This document shows positions 20,794 to 30,831 of a stretch of DNA of 64,000 nucleotides, piece by piece. Positions within the stretch are counted from its first letter, which is position 1. The number at the start of each line of letters is the position of its first letter. Source of the DNA: Candidatus Chlamydia corallus (GTDB lineage Bacteria > Chlamydiota > Chlamydiia > Chlamydiales > Chlamydiaceae); NCBI RefSeq assembly GCF_002817655.1, contig NZ_NWQK01000001.1:483658-547657 (forward strand). The letters run 5' to 3'. The notes beneath the pieces are model-generated. The model was not told the origin of the DNA. It did not search any database and was given only the letters and a program-made list of their open reading frames with translations. Both the position numbers and the translations under genes were made by a program.

Positions 20794-22032
20794 ATGAAAA
20801 AAAACACACCTGATAAAACCAATAATAAAAAAAATTTGTCCATTTGGTCTATTGGAGGATCTATTTTCGCTATGTTCTTTGGAGCTGGCAATATTGTCTT
20901 TCCCCTAGCCCTCGGATTCCACTATAATGCTCATCCCTGGTTTGCCTATTTTGGCATGATGCTTACCGCTGTATGCGTTCCTCTTCTAGGTTTGGTCAGC
21001 ATGTTGTTCTATTCTGGGGACTATCAGAAATTCTTTTTCTCTATAGGAAGAATTCCTGGAATGATTTTTATTGTAGCCATTCTACTTCTGATTGGTCCCT
21101 TTGGGGGAATTCCGCGAGCCATTGCGGTATCTCATGCTACATTGATTTCACTATCTGAGTCTAAGAGCGCACTCATTCCTTCTCTGCCTATTTTTAGTGG
21201 GATTTGCTGTGTACTTATCTATCTCTTTTCATGCAAGCTAAGCCGCTTAATTCAGTGGCTGGGCTCTGTATTTTTCCCTGTTATGTTGGTTACCTTACTT
21301 TGGGTGATCATCCGTAGTTTTATTATTCCCGAACACCCCATGATTCAAGAGTTTAGTCCAGACAGATCTCAAGCTTGGTTTGCAGGATTCATTGAAGGTT
21401 TCAATACTATGGATTTACTTGCAGCGTTTTTCTTCTGCTCCATCGTTTTGATCTCTTTACGTCAGCTTATGGCTGAAGAGAAGCATCCTACAGCTGAAGA
21501 AGTCCCTCTCAATTTCCAAGGGATTAGTAAAAAAAATAAACGTTCCTTAGTTTTAGGGTTCTTGCTTGCTGCCATCTTATTAGGATGCACCTATCTTGGA
21601 TTTGTTTTATCTGCCGCACGTCATGCCAGCTTACTTGTGAATGTAAGTAAAGGTCATATTCTTGGAAGGATCTCCGCTATTGCACTGGGGCCAAATAGCA
21701 TTCTTACAGGAGTAAGTGTCTTTATTGCGTGTCTAACAACAGAAATTGCTTTAGTAGGTATTGTTGCCGACTTTCTAGCTCGCGTAGTTTCCTTTAAGAA
21801 ATTAAACTACGCCACAGCCGTAATTTGCACTCTAATCCCTACATATTTCATTTCTATTTTAAATTTTGAAACCATAAGCCACCTGCTCTTGCCTTTGCTA
21901 CAACTTAGCTATCCAGCTTTAATTGCATTGGCTTGTGGCAACATTGCCTACAAGTTATGGAACTTCCGTTACTCCGCAGTCTTGTTTTATTTAACCCTCT
22001 CTCTTACAATTGTTCTAAAATTAGTAAATTAA
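20794..22032 (+). CDS. brnQ: Branched-chain amino acid transporter, LIVCS/BrnQ family
   Basis: This is a sodium-coupled importer of the LIVCS family with about 12 membrane segments over 412 residues. The family signature is near the N-terminus, FAMFFGAGNIVFPLALG. The hydrophilic loop with EEKHPTAEEVPLN lies mid-protein. Chlamydiae rely on host amino acids, and a chlamydial BrnQ has been linked to branched-chain amino acid and methionine uptake (recalled). The ATG is at 20794; no clear Shine-Dalgarno site is visible in the T/A-rich leader. The next gene starts 28 nt downstream. Confidence 0.93.
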   Translation: MKKNTPDKTNNKKNLSIWSIGGSIFAMFFGAGNIVFPLALGFHYNAHPWFAYFGMMLTAVCVPLLGLVSMLFYSGDYQKFFFSIGRIPGMIFIVAILLLIGPFGGIPRAIAVSHATLISLSESKSALIPSLPIFSGICCVLIYLFSCKLSRLIQWLGSVFFPVMLVTLLWVIIRSFIIPEHPMIQEFSPDRSQAWFAGFIEGFNTMDLLAAFFFCSIVLISLRQLMAEEKHPTAEEVPLNFQGISKKNKRSLVLGFLLAAILLGCTYLGFVLSAARHASLLVNVSKGHILGRISAIALGPNSILTGVSVFIACLTTEIALVGIVADFLARVVSFKKLNYATAVICTLIPTYFISILNFETISHLLLPLLQLSYPALIALACGNIAYKLWNFRYSAVLFYLTLSLTIVLKLVN

Positions 22033-22060
22033 AACAGTAAAGGGTTGTTAGCATAATATT

Positions 22061-25000
22061 ATGGTGTTAGAAGCATTAGCCATCTTTCGACAGGATGCAA
22101 TGCAGTATCTCCTTAAGCACCGTCAGGAGATTATTGTAGACTTTTCTGAGGATAATTACACGATACGTATTCCTGATGAAGATGCTCCAGAGGGCTATTG
22201 GTTAAGCACTTTAAAGCTTCAAGACATTGATAGGTTAACGTTTGCTTCTTGTAGTTGTCCTGATGGTGAGTGTTGTTCGCACCTTATGACAGCATATTTT
22301 GCCGTCTACGACGCTTTAGGATTACGCCCCTTACACCACAAATTCCGTCATTCGTTTTGGTATGCAGTCTTTTCTCACTTTTTTCTAGAGTCCATTTCAT
22401 TACAGGCTCAAGGAAAGATGGTCTATACTCTCGAATGTCCTCATATTACCTTAGAAATAGGATGTCTTTCGGAAGAGGTGTTCCAAGAGTGGCTCCGTAT
22501 CATTCATGCTTCTGAAGAACCTACGGTATTTACAAAGAAAACTTTCTCACAGTCCAATCTCTATCGCGCTGCGAAAAAACTCTTTTTCTTAAATGAAGAA
22601 GGAGCTGAGCTTACAGTAGGAGAAAATTCTCAGGGCTTCCCTTCTCATTTTTCTCTCCAATGGAAAGGTCTTGTTTTTAAAGCAGAAATTCTAGATTTTC
22701 CTACATTAGAAGCAATATTTCCTAAGCTTGAACTGGCCCGTACATCTTTAAAAAACGTACATCACAACATTAGCATCACAAACGTCACGGTCTCCCCAGA
22801 GGAAGCTAAAGTCAATTTCATATTACATCCTCTAATCAGTAAAAAAGACTCTACAGATCATCCTATTACTAAAATAGGTTCTGTAGGATATGTTGCAAGA
22901 ACACACGAACTGGTAGCAGCCCCTCAAGAAATTGCTCTCCCCATTTATGCCATTCCTTTGCTCAATCCTGAAGTTAAAAATCAGCTACTTCCCCTGCTCT
23001 GTTACAATTCCGTAGAACACCCCTTACACTATGATATCCACCTTCTACGCGATGCCTCATTCACATTTTCCGCTTATCTCACAAATCCTGGAGATTTAGA
23101 CAACGGAAGTCTGATTTACCCAAACTATTGTTACAGCCCTACCAAAGGTTTGATGCAAGTCTCGGGTATGCTATCTCCAAAACAGTCGTTTATAATTAAG
23201 TCTGAACAAGTTGAAGACTTCCTCTATGAAATGGGGCATCTAATTCAAGAGCCTGGATTCCAAACATTTATACATGAACGCCCGCAAGGTCATCTTATTT
23301 ATAATGTTACAGAACAAGGGGTTTTATTATTTCACTATGATGTCGGCGATCCCTCCTCTACAGAAATACGTTTCGGCACATGGACCTACTACACAAATCA
23401 AGGTTTCTTTCTGCAGAAGAAAAACGATTTGCCTATTCAAGATGGACTCATTGTAGAACCCCAAGATATCCCCGCCTTCATTATAAAGAATGATGCAGCA
23501 CTACGACGTCTCCCAAATTTTTTTTCATCTTCCCCGAATTTAAAAGACCTTCTTATCGAAGTTCACAGGCAATCTCGTGGAAAAGGACTCGATCTCAAGC
23601 CGATTCTTGTTGGTATAGAGGAAAGCCATTGTCGGCTTTTTGGTGTATTCCTATATCGTGAAAATATAGGATTCTCTTTGATTCCTACGCCTCTACAAGG
23701 GCTATGTTCTCTACCTAGAGTAGTCCCACCTGAAAATGTTCCGCAGTTTCTTGCACAATATGCGCAGCATGATCGCATTTTATTTCCAGATCCGCAGACA
23801 CGTCCCCCAGAAAGTTATGAATTAATTATTCAGTCTATTCACCGGCCCCACCCCGCCTCTCCTCTCCATTTGCAATTGGATCTGAAGACAAACCTTGGAT
23901 CTATTCCGATAGGAATTGCTTTACAAGGCTTGAAAAGCAAACATACCTACCTATTTACACAAGCTGGCTTTTTAGATCTGAAACAAAACCTGTTTCAATT
24001 TTTACAACAATTCCTATCTGCACAGAAATGTGTGATCGCTGAGAGCATTATCATAGCGAATATTACCGACATCTTCAAATTAGATGCTCTAGCTCCACTA
24101 TCAGTAACCGATGATACTTTAGCGAGTCCTGAAGATTTGCAATTTTTCTCACAGTTAAAAGCAGCATGTTTACCTCCGATTCCACAAAATCTCTTTTCTT
24201 CAGACCATCAACTCCGCCCCTATCAAAACAGTGGCTTACTCTGGCTATGGTTCTTATACAATCACAGACTCTCAGGGCTTCTCTGTGACGAAATGGGATT
24301 AGGGAAGACACATCAAGCTACAGCTTTACTCGATATCGTATTTCAGTCATCACAACCCTCGGCTCGCCCTAAATTTTTAATTGTATGCCCAACAAGTGTA
24401 TTGCCACATTGGGAGCATATTCTAAGTAATCATCTTCCTGGCGTGAGCATTTTTGCCTTTCACGGGCCAAACAAACCGAATTTCCTACCTCCTGCGGACA
24501 TTTTGCTAACTTCTTACGGAACGCTAAGACAAAATTACGATAAGTTTTACAAAATAGCGTTCACCATTGTCGTCTTCGATGAGATCCACATGGCTAAAAA
24601 CAAGAGTAGCCAAATTCATAAAATTCTCTGTCGGATAGACGCTCAGATGAAGCTAGGCCTTACAGGAACTCCAATAGAGAATAATCTACTCGAGTTTAAA
24701 GGACTTTTGGACATTATCTTACCAAACTATCTTCCCTCTGATACTTTATTCAAAAAGCTATTTACTAAACGATGTTCTTCTGAAGAGTTGGAAGAGATTA
24801 TCCCTTCCCAAGATCTTTTATTAAAGCTCACGCGCCCTTTTATCCTTAGACGGACAAAAAAACTGGTACTTCCTGAGCTTCCTGATAAAGTGGAATCTAT
24901 CATTGCTTGTTCGTTATCTCCAGATCAAGAAAAGTTATACATGGCGACCTTGCAAAGAGAAAAAAGTCATATTCAACAGCTTGAAGTCCCTGAAGAACCC

Positions 25001-25696
25001 CCTACGAATTTTCTACATATTTTTGCTCTCCTAAACCATCTTAAGCAGATTTGTGATCACCCCGCAGTCTTTTTCAAAGAACCAGATCAATATAAAAACT
25101 ATGAATCCGGAAAATGGAATGCTTTCATCAAACTCCTTAAAGAATCTTTAAATGCTGGATACAAAGTTGTGGTCTTCTCACAATATATCCATATGATTCG
25201 CATCATTACCCTCTATCTTGAAGAAATTGGTGTGAAGTACGCTTCGATTCAAGGAAAATCTCTGAATCGGAAGGAAGAAATTGAAACATTTACTACAGAT
25301 CCTAAGTGTCAAGTGTTTGTTGGGTCGCTACTTGCGGCAGGAACAGGAATTAACCTGACTGCGGGCAATGTGGTGATTATGTATGATCGCTGGTGGAATC
25401 CTGCCAAAGAAAACCAAGCCCTAGACCGTGTGCACCGGATTGGCCAGAAAAATACCGTCTTTATCTATAAGCTTATTACTGAAGACACACTCGAAGAACG
25501 AATCCATTATTTAATTGAGAAAAAAATTCGCCTATTGGACAAAGTAATCGCCTCTCAAGATTCTAATATCCTACACATGTTGAATCGAGAAGATCTCCTA
25601 ACAATACTATCTTATAAAGACGAGCGCGGAACTACAGACGAAGATCCTCTCTCAGAAGATGAAACTCCTAATTCGATACCTATTGAGGATTCTTAA
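22061..25696 (+). CDS. Second SNF2-family DNA-dependent ATPase with SWIM zinc finger
   Basis: The 1211-residue protein has the same plan as the one at 2405-5905. A SWIM finger (CSC then CSH, about residues 63-75) is followed by a long unassigned middle region and a C-terminal SNF2 motor. The motor shows CDEMGLGKTHQA near 742, DEIH near 839, GTPIENNLLEFKGL and RVHRIGQ. The box II sequence is DEIH, not DEAH. The tail is acidic. It is the CT555 type as I recall. The role is unknown; DNA translocation or nucleoprotein remodelling is the family expectation. It follows brnQ by 28 nt and converges on the next gene. Confidence 0.93.
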   Translation: MVLEALAIFRQDAMQYLLKHRQEIIVDFSEDNYTIRIPDEDAPEGYWLSTLKLQDIDRLTFASCSCPDGECCSHLMTAYFAVYDALGLRPLHHKFRHSFWYAVFSHFFLESISLQAQGKMVYTLECPHITLEIGCLSEEVFQEWLRIIHASEEPTVFTKKTFSQSNLYRAAKKLFFLNEEGAELTVGENSQGFPSHFSLQWKGLVFKAEILDFPTLEAIFPKLELARTSLKNVHHNISITNVTVSPEEAKVNFILHPLISKKDSTDHPITKIGSVGYVARTHELVAAPQEIALPIYAIPLLNPEVKNQLLPLLCYNSVEHPLHYDIHLLRDASFTFSAYLTNPGDLDNGSLIYPNYCYSPTKGLMQVSGMLSPKQSFIIKSEQVEDFLYEMGHLIQEPGFQTFIHERPQGHLIYNVTEQGVLLFHYDVGDPSSTEIRFGTWTYYTNQGFFLQKKNDLPIQDGLIVEPQDIPAFIIKNDAALRRLPNFFSSSPNLKDLLIEVHRQSRGKGLDLKPILVGIEESHCRLFGVFLYRENIGFSLIPTPLQGLCSLPRVVPPENVPQFLAQYAQHDRILFPDPQTRPPESYELIIQSIHRPHPASPLHLQLDLKTNLGSIPIGIALQGLKSKHTYLFTQAGFLDLKQNLFQFLQQFLSAQKCVIAESIIIANITDIFKLDALAPLSVTDDTLASPEDLQFFSQLKAACLPPIPQNLFSSDHQLRPYQNSGLLWLWFLYNHRLSGLLCDEMGLGKTHQATALLDIVFQSSQPSARPKFLIVCPTSVLPHWEHILSNHLPGVSIFAFHGPNKPNFLPPADILLTSYGTLRQNYDKFYKIAFTIVVFDEIHMAKNKSSQIHKILCRIDAQMKLGLTGTPIENNLLEFKGLLDIILPNYLPSDTLFKKLFTKRCSSEELEEIIPSQDLLLKLTRPFILRRTKKLVLPELPDKVESIIACSLSPDQEKLYMATLQREKSHIQQLEVPEEPPTNFLHIFALLNHLKQICDHPAVFFKEPDQYKNYESGKWNAFIKLLKESLNAGYKVVVFSQYIHMIRIITLYLEEIGVKYASIQGKSLNRKEEIETFTTDPKCQVFVGSLLAAGTGINLTAGNVVIMYDRWWNPAKENQALDRVHRIGQKNTVFIYKLITEDTLEERIHYLIEKKIRLLDKVIASQDSNILHMLNREDLLTILSYKDERGTTDEDPLSEDETPNSIPIEDS

Positions 25697-25721
25697 CTAG
25701 AGGCTACATGTTTAGTTGTGA

Positions 25722-26192
25722 TTAAGGAGAAAGCTTACGATACCCACGATAGGTGACTAAAGCACCCACTATACCGTAAGCATAGGCTCGATTTTTAGGC
25801 CAAGTTAAAACCAGTCCGCTATCTGTAGAAAAAAGAAGAATAAGAAAGGCAAATGCCAATAAACCTATACCTAAAAATAAGGCTGCAATAGGCCAAGACT
25901 GTAGCCATGTCCAATCGGAAATTGCTTGTTTATTAGTTTCCTGGGCATGATTCTGATCACCAAGAACAGCTTCCCAATCTTCTGAAGAGACCGCGAATAA
26001 ATCTTCGGCTTCTTCTTTAGAGGCTCCTTCTGGGAAGGAAATATGGCAAGAAGAAAACCCTCCTGAAGATACTGGGGGATCTTGAAGAAAGGCACTGCAA
26101 TAGGGGCACTGAGGCACGTGCATAGATACACTCCCCTCACACTTCCAACACGTCCGCTGCATTTCTGTCTCTTTAGCAAATGGCATAGGCAT
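25722..26192 (-). CDS. Zinc-ribbon membrane protein, unknown function
   Basis: Reading leftward, the 156-residue product has an N-terminal zinc ribbon (CWKC then CPYC, 10 residues apart). An acidic, alanine-rich middle follows. Two hydrophobic segments, near residues 98-120 and 128-146, are separated by a short polar turn. The arrangement suggests a membrane protein with a cytosolic metal-binding head. It resembles the CT556 position in C. trachomatis as I recall. Several ATGs lie close together at the start (26192, 26186, 26162); none has a strong Shine-Dalgarno site, so the start is uncertain. Confidence 0.7.
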   Translation of the reverse strand: MPMPFAKETEMQRTCWKCEGSVSMHVPQCPYCSAFLQDPPVSSGGFSSCHISFPEGASKEEAEDLFAVSSEDWEAVLGDQNHAQETNKQAISDWTWLQSWPIAALFLGIGLLAFAFLILLFSTDSGLVLTWPKNRAYAYGIVGALVTYRGYRKLSP

Positions 26193-26606
26193 CTTTCACT
26201 TTCTTCATGATCATGAGGGAAAATACATTCTTCCTCATCAATTGCTATCAACTATGCCCTCTGTGGGGTTAAGTTATGGCATTCTGCCCATAAACTTGTG
26301 CATTTAAAGAGCCTGTTCTAAAATGAAGACGTTCTCATCAATTATGAATCACGACTCCTTTGTCGCTAAAATGCCATTACCGCAAGTATACTTCTGGATA
26401 TTAAAAAAGAAAACAATATTTACTAAGTTCATTTTAGCTTTTTCTGGATATAGGTCCAGGGTTCAACGTAGAACCAGCGCAGAAAAAAGCAATGCTGAAA
26501 ATTAATCTTTAAGTCTAAAATAAGGATAAGTTCCTCTTCTTAATAAGATGCATGCATTTATGAAGGTGGTTCTTTTTGGAATCCTGAATAAAGTGAGAAT
26601 GAAACT
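26193..26606. other. Divergent intergenic region, no gene supported
   Basis: This 414-bp gap separates the leftward zinc-ribbon gene from rightward lpdA, so both promoters should lie here. A 60-codon frame at 26323-26505 has no ribosome binding site and no recognisable content. I see no hairpin terminator and no clear -35/-10 pair. Confidence 0.6.
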
Positions 26607-27992
26607 ATGACCCAAGAGTTTGACTGTGTTGTTATTGGTGCGGGACCTGGAGGCTATGTTGCCGCAATCACTGCTGCACAATCAGGACTGCGGACTACTC
26701 TTATTGAAGAAAACCAAGCTGGAGGAACCTGCTTAAATCGCGGATGCATTCCTTCAAAAGCACTCATTGCTGGAGCAAATGTTGTTTCTCAAATTAAGCA
26801 TGCAGAACAGTTCGGCATCCATATCGATGGTTATACAATCAACTATCCCGCTATGACAAAAAGAAAAAATACTGTCATCCAAGGGATCCGCCAAGGCTTA
26901 GAAGGATTAATCCAGAGTAACAAGATCACTGTCTTAAAAGGAAGAGGATCTCTAGCATCGTCCACAGAAGTTAAAGTTGTTGGCCAAGACACTACCCTAG
27001 TCAAAACTAAACAGATTATCCTAGCTACAGGATCGGAACCACGTCCTTTCCCAGGGGTTCCCTTCTCATCTAGAATTTTAAGTTCCACAGGGATCTTAGA
27101 TCTTGCGACTCTCCCCAAAAAGCTTGCCATTATTGGTGGTGGCGTTATCGGCTGTGAATTTGCTTCTCTATTCCACACTTTAGAAGTTGAGATTACTATC
27201 ATAGAAGCTCTGGATCATATTCTGGAAGTTAACAATACAGAAGTTTCTAAAGCTGTAACCGATAAATTTACCAAACAAGGAATTAGGATTCTTACAAAAG
27301 CCTCTATCTCTCTAATGGAGGAAACTCAAAATCACGTTCATATTACTGTCAATGGTCAAGTGGAAGCGTTTGATTACGTCTTGGTGGCTATTGGTCGACA
27401 ATTTAATACGGCGAGTATAGGCCTTGATAATGCTGGAGTTATCCGGGATGATCGTGGTGTGATTCCTGTTGATGAAACGATGCGCACCAATGTTCCAAAT
27501 ATCTATGCTATTGGGGACATCACAGGAAAGTGGTTACTCGCTCATGTAGCTTCCCACCAAGGCATGATTGCTGGGAAAAATGCTTCTGGATATAACGAAA
27601 TCATGGATTATTCGGCCGTACCTTCTGTAATCTTTACCCAGCCAGAAGTTGCTATGGTAGGTCTATCTTTACAAGCAGCCAAACAACAAAATCTCCCCGC
27701 AAAGCTAACGAAATTTCCTTTTAAAGCAATTGGAAAAGCTGTTGCTTTGGGAGAAGCTGATGGTTTTGCTGCCATTGTGAGTCATGAAAATACCCAGCAG
27801 ATACTCGGAGCTTATGTCATAGGACCCCATGCCTCATCATTAATTGGAGAGATGACCTTAGCAATCCGCAACGAGCTCACTTTACCTTGCGTATATGAAA
27901 CAATTCATGCCCATCCAACACTCTCTGAAGTTTGGGCCGAAGGCGCTTTACTTGCTACAAACCACCCTTTACACCTTCCTCCTAAGTCATGA
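26607..27992 (+). CDS. lpdA: Dihydrolipoamide dehydrogenase (E3)
   Basis: This flavoenzyme reoxidises dihydrolipoyl groups of 2-oxoacid dehydrogenase complexes, passing electrons to NAD+. The FAD-binding [10 protein letters not shown] is at residues 11-20. The redox disulfide Cys42/Cys47 is in [13 protein letters not shown]. The NAD-binding GGGVIGCEF lies mid-protein. The C-terminal HAHPTLSE holds the active-site His and Glu. Length 461 is standard. The stop overlaps the lipA start by 4 nt (ATGA), an operon joining E3 to lipoyl synthesis. Confidence 0.97.
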   Translation: MTQEFDCVVIGAGPGGYVAAITAAQSGLRTTLIEENQAGGTCLNRGCIPSKALIAGANVVSQIKHAEQFGIHIDGYTINYPAMTKRKNTVIQGIRQGLEGLIQSNKITVLKGRGSLASSTEVKVVGQDTTLVKTKQIILATGSEPRPFPGVPFSSRILSSTGILDLATLPKKLAIIGGGVIGCEFASLFHTLEVEITIIEALDHILEVNNTEVSKAVTDKFTKQGIRILTKASISLMEETQNHVHITVNGQVEAFDYVLVAIGRQFNTASIGLDNAGVIRDDRGVIPVDETMRTNVPNIYAIGDITGKWLLAHVASHQGMIAGKNASGYNEIMDYSAVPSVIFTQPEVAMVGLSLQAAKQQNLPAKLTKFPFKAIGKAVALGEADGFAAIVSHENTQQILGAYVIGPHASSLIGEMTLAIRNELTLPCVYETIHAHPTLSEVWAEGALLATNHPLHLPPKS

Positions 27993-28912
27993 AATCTAGG
28001 ACAAATTCAAATACAGACGAAACTGTCGTTCGAAAAAAACTCCCCGAGCGCTTTCCTAAATGGTTACAAAGACCTTTGCCACAAGGTTCTGTATTTCACT
28101 CTACGGATGCTACAATAAAACGATCAGGAATGCCGACAGTATGCGAAGAAGCCCTCTGCCCTAATAGAGCCGAATGTTGGTCTCGTAAAACCGCCACATA
28201 CCTAGCTCTTGGCGATACCTGTACCCGGCGCTGCGGTTTTTGTAATATTGGGTATTCTAAATGCCCCCCATCCTTAGATCCTACAGAACCCGAGCGTATT
28301 GCTTCTTCAGCTAAAGAGATGAATTTGAAACATATTGTGATCACGATGGTAGCTCGCGACGACCTTAAAGATGGGGGTGCACAGGGTTTAGTCAACATCA
28401 TTCAAAAGTTACACGAAGAACTTCCTCAAGCTTCTATAGAAGTTCTTGCTTCTGATTTTCAAGGTAATGTTTCTGCTCTGCACACCCTTTTGAATTCTAA
28501 TATTACTATTTATAATCACAATGTCGAAACTATAGAGAGGCTCTCGCCTCTAGTAAGGCATAAAGCCACTTACACCAGGTCTATGTTCATGTTAGAACAG
28601 GCCGCAAACTACCTCCCTAATCTTAAAATTAAATCTGGTATCATGGTAGGATTAGGCGAAACTGAAGGAGAAGTCAAGCAGACTCTCAAAGATCTAGCGT
28701 CAGTAGGAGTTCGTATTGTTACTATAGGCCAATACTTACGTCCTTCCCGTAGGCATATCCCCGTCAAAAGTTACGTGACTCCAGAGACTTTTGATTATTA
28801 CCGCCGAATCGGAGAAGCTATGGGTCTTTTTGTCTATGCAGGACCTTTTGTACGATCTAGTTTTAATGCTGATATGGTGTTAACTTCTATACAAGAGAAA
28901 GCATCAGCTTAG
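27989..28912 (+). CDS. lipA: Lipoyl synthase
   Basis: This radical-SAM enzyme inserts two sulfur atoms into octanoyl groups bound to 2-oxoacid dehydrogenases. The auxiliary cluster cysteines are Cys52, Cys57 and Cys63 (Cx4Cx5C). The radical-SAM cluster cysteines are Cys78, Cys82 and Cys85 in CTRRCGFCN. The C-terminal VRSSFNAD carries the conserved serine. All key residues are present in 307 residues. The 4-nt overlap with lpdA implies translational coupling. Confidence 0.97.
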   Translation: MKSRTNSNTDETVVRKKLPERFPKWLQRPLPQGSVFHSTDATIKRSGMPTVCEEALCPNRAECWSRKTATYLALGDTCTRRCGFCNIGYSKCPPSLDPTEPERIASSAKEMNLKHIVITMVARDDLKDGGAQGLVNIIQKLHEELPQASIEVLASDFQGNVSALHTLLNSNITIYNHNVETIERLSPLVRHKATYTRSMFMLEQAANYLPNLKIKSGIMVGLGETEGEVKQTLKDLASVGVRIVTIGQYLRPSRRHIPVKSYVTPETFDYYRRIGEAMGLFVYAGPFVRSSFNADMVLTSIQEKASA

Positions 28913-29031
28913 AAAAGCACGGTAGTGCTCACAAAAGCTCATCTTTATACGATTCATATATCTAAGAACCAGTTACCAAACCAACTATCTTCGATGATTT
29001 GTCATATTTTGATCAGATGAGATGCTGTTCT

Positions 29032-29330
29032 CTATACAAGCAGCAGGCACAACCCAAAAGTTAGAAATGGCATCAAAAGAGACGGTATCTGAATTCTTAA
29101 GGCTGCTATAACAATTCCCAAACTAAGAACTTTAAAAACCTATGAACGTATGGGAAATTTTGCAGTGCAGCCGATCCTACGCATGTTTCAAACCATATAG
29201 CCAGCAGCCAACCGAAACCATGAAAAATACTTAAATAAGAAGGCTCGATAAACAGGACGGAACCATGGATGCCAAAACCGAGAGAGGGTTTCCTCGTCCC
29301 GACCTTATTAAAGAGAAGTCTGAATAACAC
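29032..29330 (-). pseudogene. Decayed copy A of the small membrane-protein family
   Basis: Read leftward, the trace FHGFGWLLAIWFETCVGSAA matches FYGIGRLCAVWFVKGCSGSA of the intact gene at 30832. After the sequence encoding VHRF, 2 nt are missing relative to the intact copy. The family tail then continues in another frame as VLSLGIVIAALRI, reaching a stop at 29032-29034. No single frame is long enough to be functional. The same deletion is present in copy B. Confidence 0.7.
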
Positions 29331-29496
29331 AAGATCAAATCACCTCTATCTTCCTGTATTCAAAGCTAGTCTAATCAAAAGAAAAGTTCGCAAACAATTT
29401 TGATCTCCTCATTTCGATAAGGCGACAAGAACAACGGCCCCCTCTTTAAAAATAGCGACTTGCTTGTGCAGCTTTAAACCCCTTTCTGTTAAGGAA
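29091..29496. repeat. Direct repeat, copy 1 (about 400 bp)
   Basis: From GAATTCTTAA at 29091 to AAGGAA at 29496 the sequence is nearly identical to 29581-29991. A few substitutions and short indels separate the two, and the offset is about 490 bp. The repeat covers a frameshifted family remnant and the spacer DNA that follows it. It is part of a 1.07-kb stretch after lipA with no intact gene. Confidence 0.85.
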
Positions 29497-29825
29497 CGGG
29501 GACGGTGGCTGGAGTACTTGATCGATTCGCAGCAAAACGTTGACAGCAAAAGATTATCGGAAAGAGAAAAAGACTAACAAGAATTCTTAAAGCTAGCATA
29601 ATGATTCCTAAACCAAGAACTTTAAAAACCTATGAACGTATGCGAAATTTTGCAGTGCAGCGGATCCTACGCATGTTTCAAACCATATAGCCAGCAGCCA
29701 CAACTGAAACCATGAAAAATACCTAAATAGGAAGGCTCGATAAACAGGAAGGAACCATGGATGCCAAAACCCGAGAGGGGGTTTCCTCGTGTCCCGACCT
29801 TATTAAAGAGAAGTCTGAATAACAC
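29489..29825 (-). pseudogene. Decayed copy B of the small membrane-protein family
   Basis: The C-terminal frame reads VLGLGIIMLALRILV then FPIIFCCQRFAANRS and stops at 29489-29491. This parallels LPIIFCWLRFAPDQL of the intact gene at 29984. Upstream, the WLLAIWFETCVGSAA segment lies in a different frame because of the same 2-nt deletion as in copy A. Further 2-nt indels near 29701 and 29786 break the frame again. It is clearly non-coding now. Confidence 0.75.
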
Positions 29826-29991
29826 AAAATCAAACCGCCTCTATCTTCCTGTATTCAAAGCTAGTCTAATCAAAAGAAAGGTTCGCAAACAATTTTGATC
29901 TCCTCATTTCGATAAGGCGACAAGAACAAGGGCCCCCTCTTTAAAAATAGCGACTTGCTTGTGCAGCTTTAAACGCCTTTCTATTAAGGAA
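29581..29991. repeat. Direct repeat, copy 2 (about 410 bp)
   Basis: This is the partner of 29091-29496. It runs into the 3' end of the intact gene at 29984, so the unit looks like one family gene 3' end plus spacer, tandemly duplicated. Confidence 0.85.
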
Positions 29992-30493
29992 AGACGGCGT
30001 TGTTGGCAATAATACCTTCGTTGAAAGTATCATTGTTGAAAGTATCATCCTCAAGTTGATCTGGAGCAAAACGTAGCCAGCAAAAGATTATCGGAAGGGT
30101 AAACACAGTAAAAAGAATTCTTAAAATTAGCGTAATGATCCCTAAACCAAGAATTTGTAAAGCGGCAACAAATGTATGATAGATTTTCGTAAAGGTAGAG
30201 CCTGGGAAACCTTTGACGCACCACACAGCACAAAGTCGTCCTATACCGTAAAATGCAGCTACAATGGGGATACTCTCTATTACACGAGTAATGATCGTAA
30301 AAGCTGTTGCTTTGAGAGGTGAACACGAGACGTCTTCGGGTACCGAAAGGATCACAAGAGATAAGTCAAAACTTGGTAATACACAAATAGAGCCTTCACG
30401 CGATCGAACAAATTGATACCCGCACTGTATTGAGGGGAAATTTGCAGTTGCATCAAAAAATTCGTCAGCCGTTTCATATCTTTTTATAAGCAT
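29984..30493 (-). CDS. Small membrane protein of a chlamydial paralogue family, unknown function
   Basis: The 169-residue product has two hydrophobic stretches. One is around FYGIGRLCAVW (about residues 82-98), and a longer one is IYHTFVAALQILGLGIITLILRILF (within about 108-140, written here in part). The arrangement of a G-x-G-R-L-x-A-V-W motif followed by a long hydrophobic hairpin is shared with the neighbour at 30832 and with the decayed copies. The ATG at 30491-30493 was chosen over one 4 codons earlier because GAGGAAAA precedes it. The hydrophobic pair would suit an inclusion or inner-membrane protein; this is inference. Confidence 0.65.
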   Translation of the reverse strand: MLIKRYETADEFFDATANFPSIQCGYQFVRSREGSICVLPSFDLSLVILSVPEDVSCSPLKATAFTIITRVIESIPIVAAFYGIGRLCAVWCVKGFPGSTFTKIYHTFVAALQILGLGIITLILRILFTVFTLPIIFCWLRFAPDQLEDDTFNNDTFNEGIIANNAVFP

Positions 30494-30831
30494 ACTTTTC
30501 CTCATTTTTAATAAAATGTAATGAAAATTATATCCTTTATAATGTTTTTATTAATAAAAATCAACTATTGATATTTAATAGATAACACCTCCTGCTTCCT
30601 TAAAGCTGAACTCCCCTACATGTAGAGGAACTGATTCTGGAGATGCGAGCTTATTTTTAAGAGTCACAGCAAGATGAGTGATTCGCTATAGAGGAAGGCA
30701 GCCAAAAAAATCTCAGTCTTTACAAAATCTTTGCATTCCTGTAAAGCTACTTCACTAAAGTCTTTGTGGGAAAAGTATGATTTTCTATCTTGGAGAAAGA
30801 CTCAGAAAAAAAGCTAAAACGATAATCTTTG
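30494..30831. other. Intergenic spacer between the two intact paralogues
   Basis: AT-rich DNA of 338 bp. I see no open frame of note, repeat or hairpin terminator. It should contain the promoter of the 29984 gene and the end of the 30832 transcript. Confidence 0.5.

Noticed and set aside
26323..26505. 60-codon frame upstream of lpdA
   Set aside because: No ribosome binding site and no recognisable composition or motif; it is probably chance.
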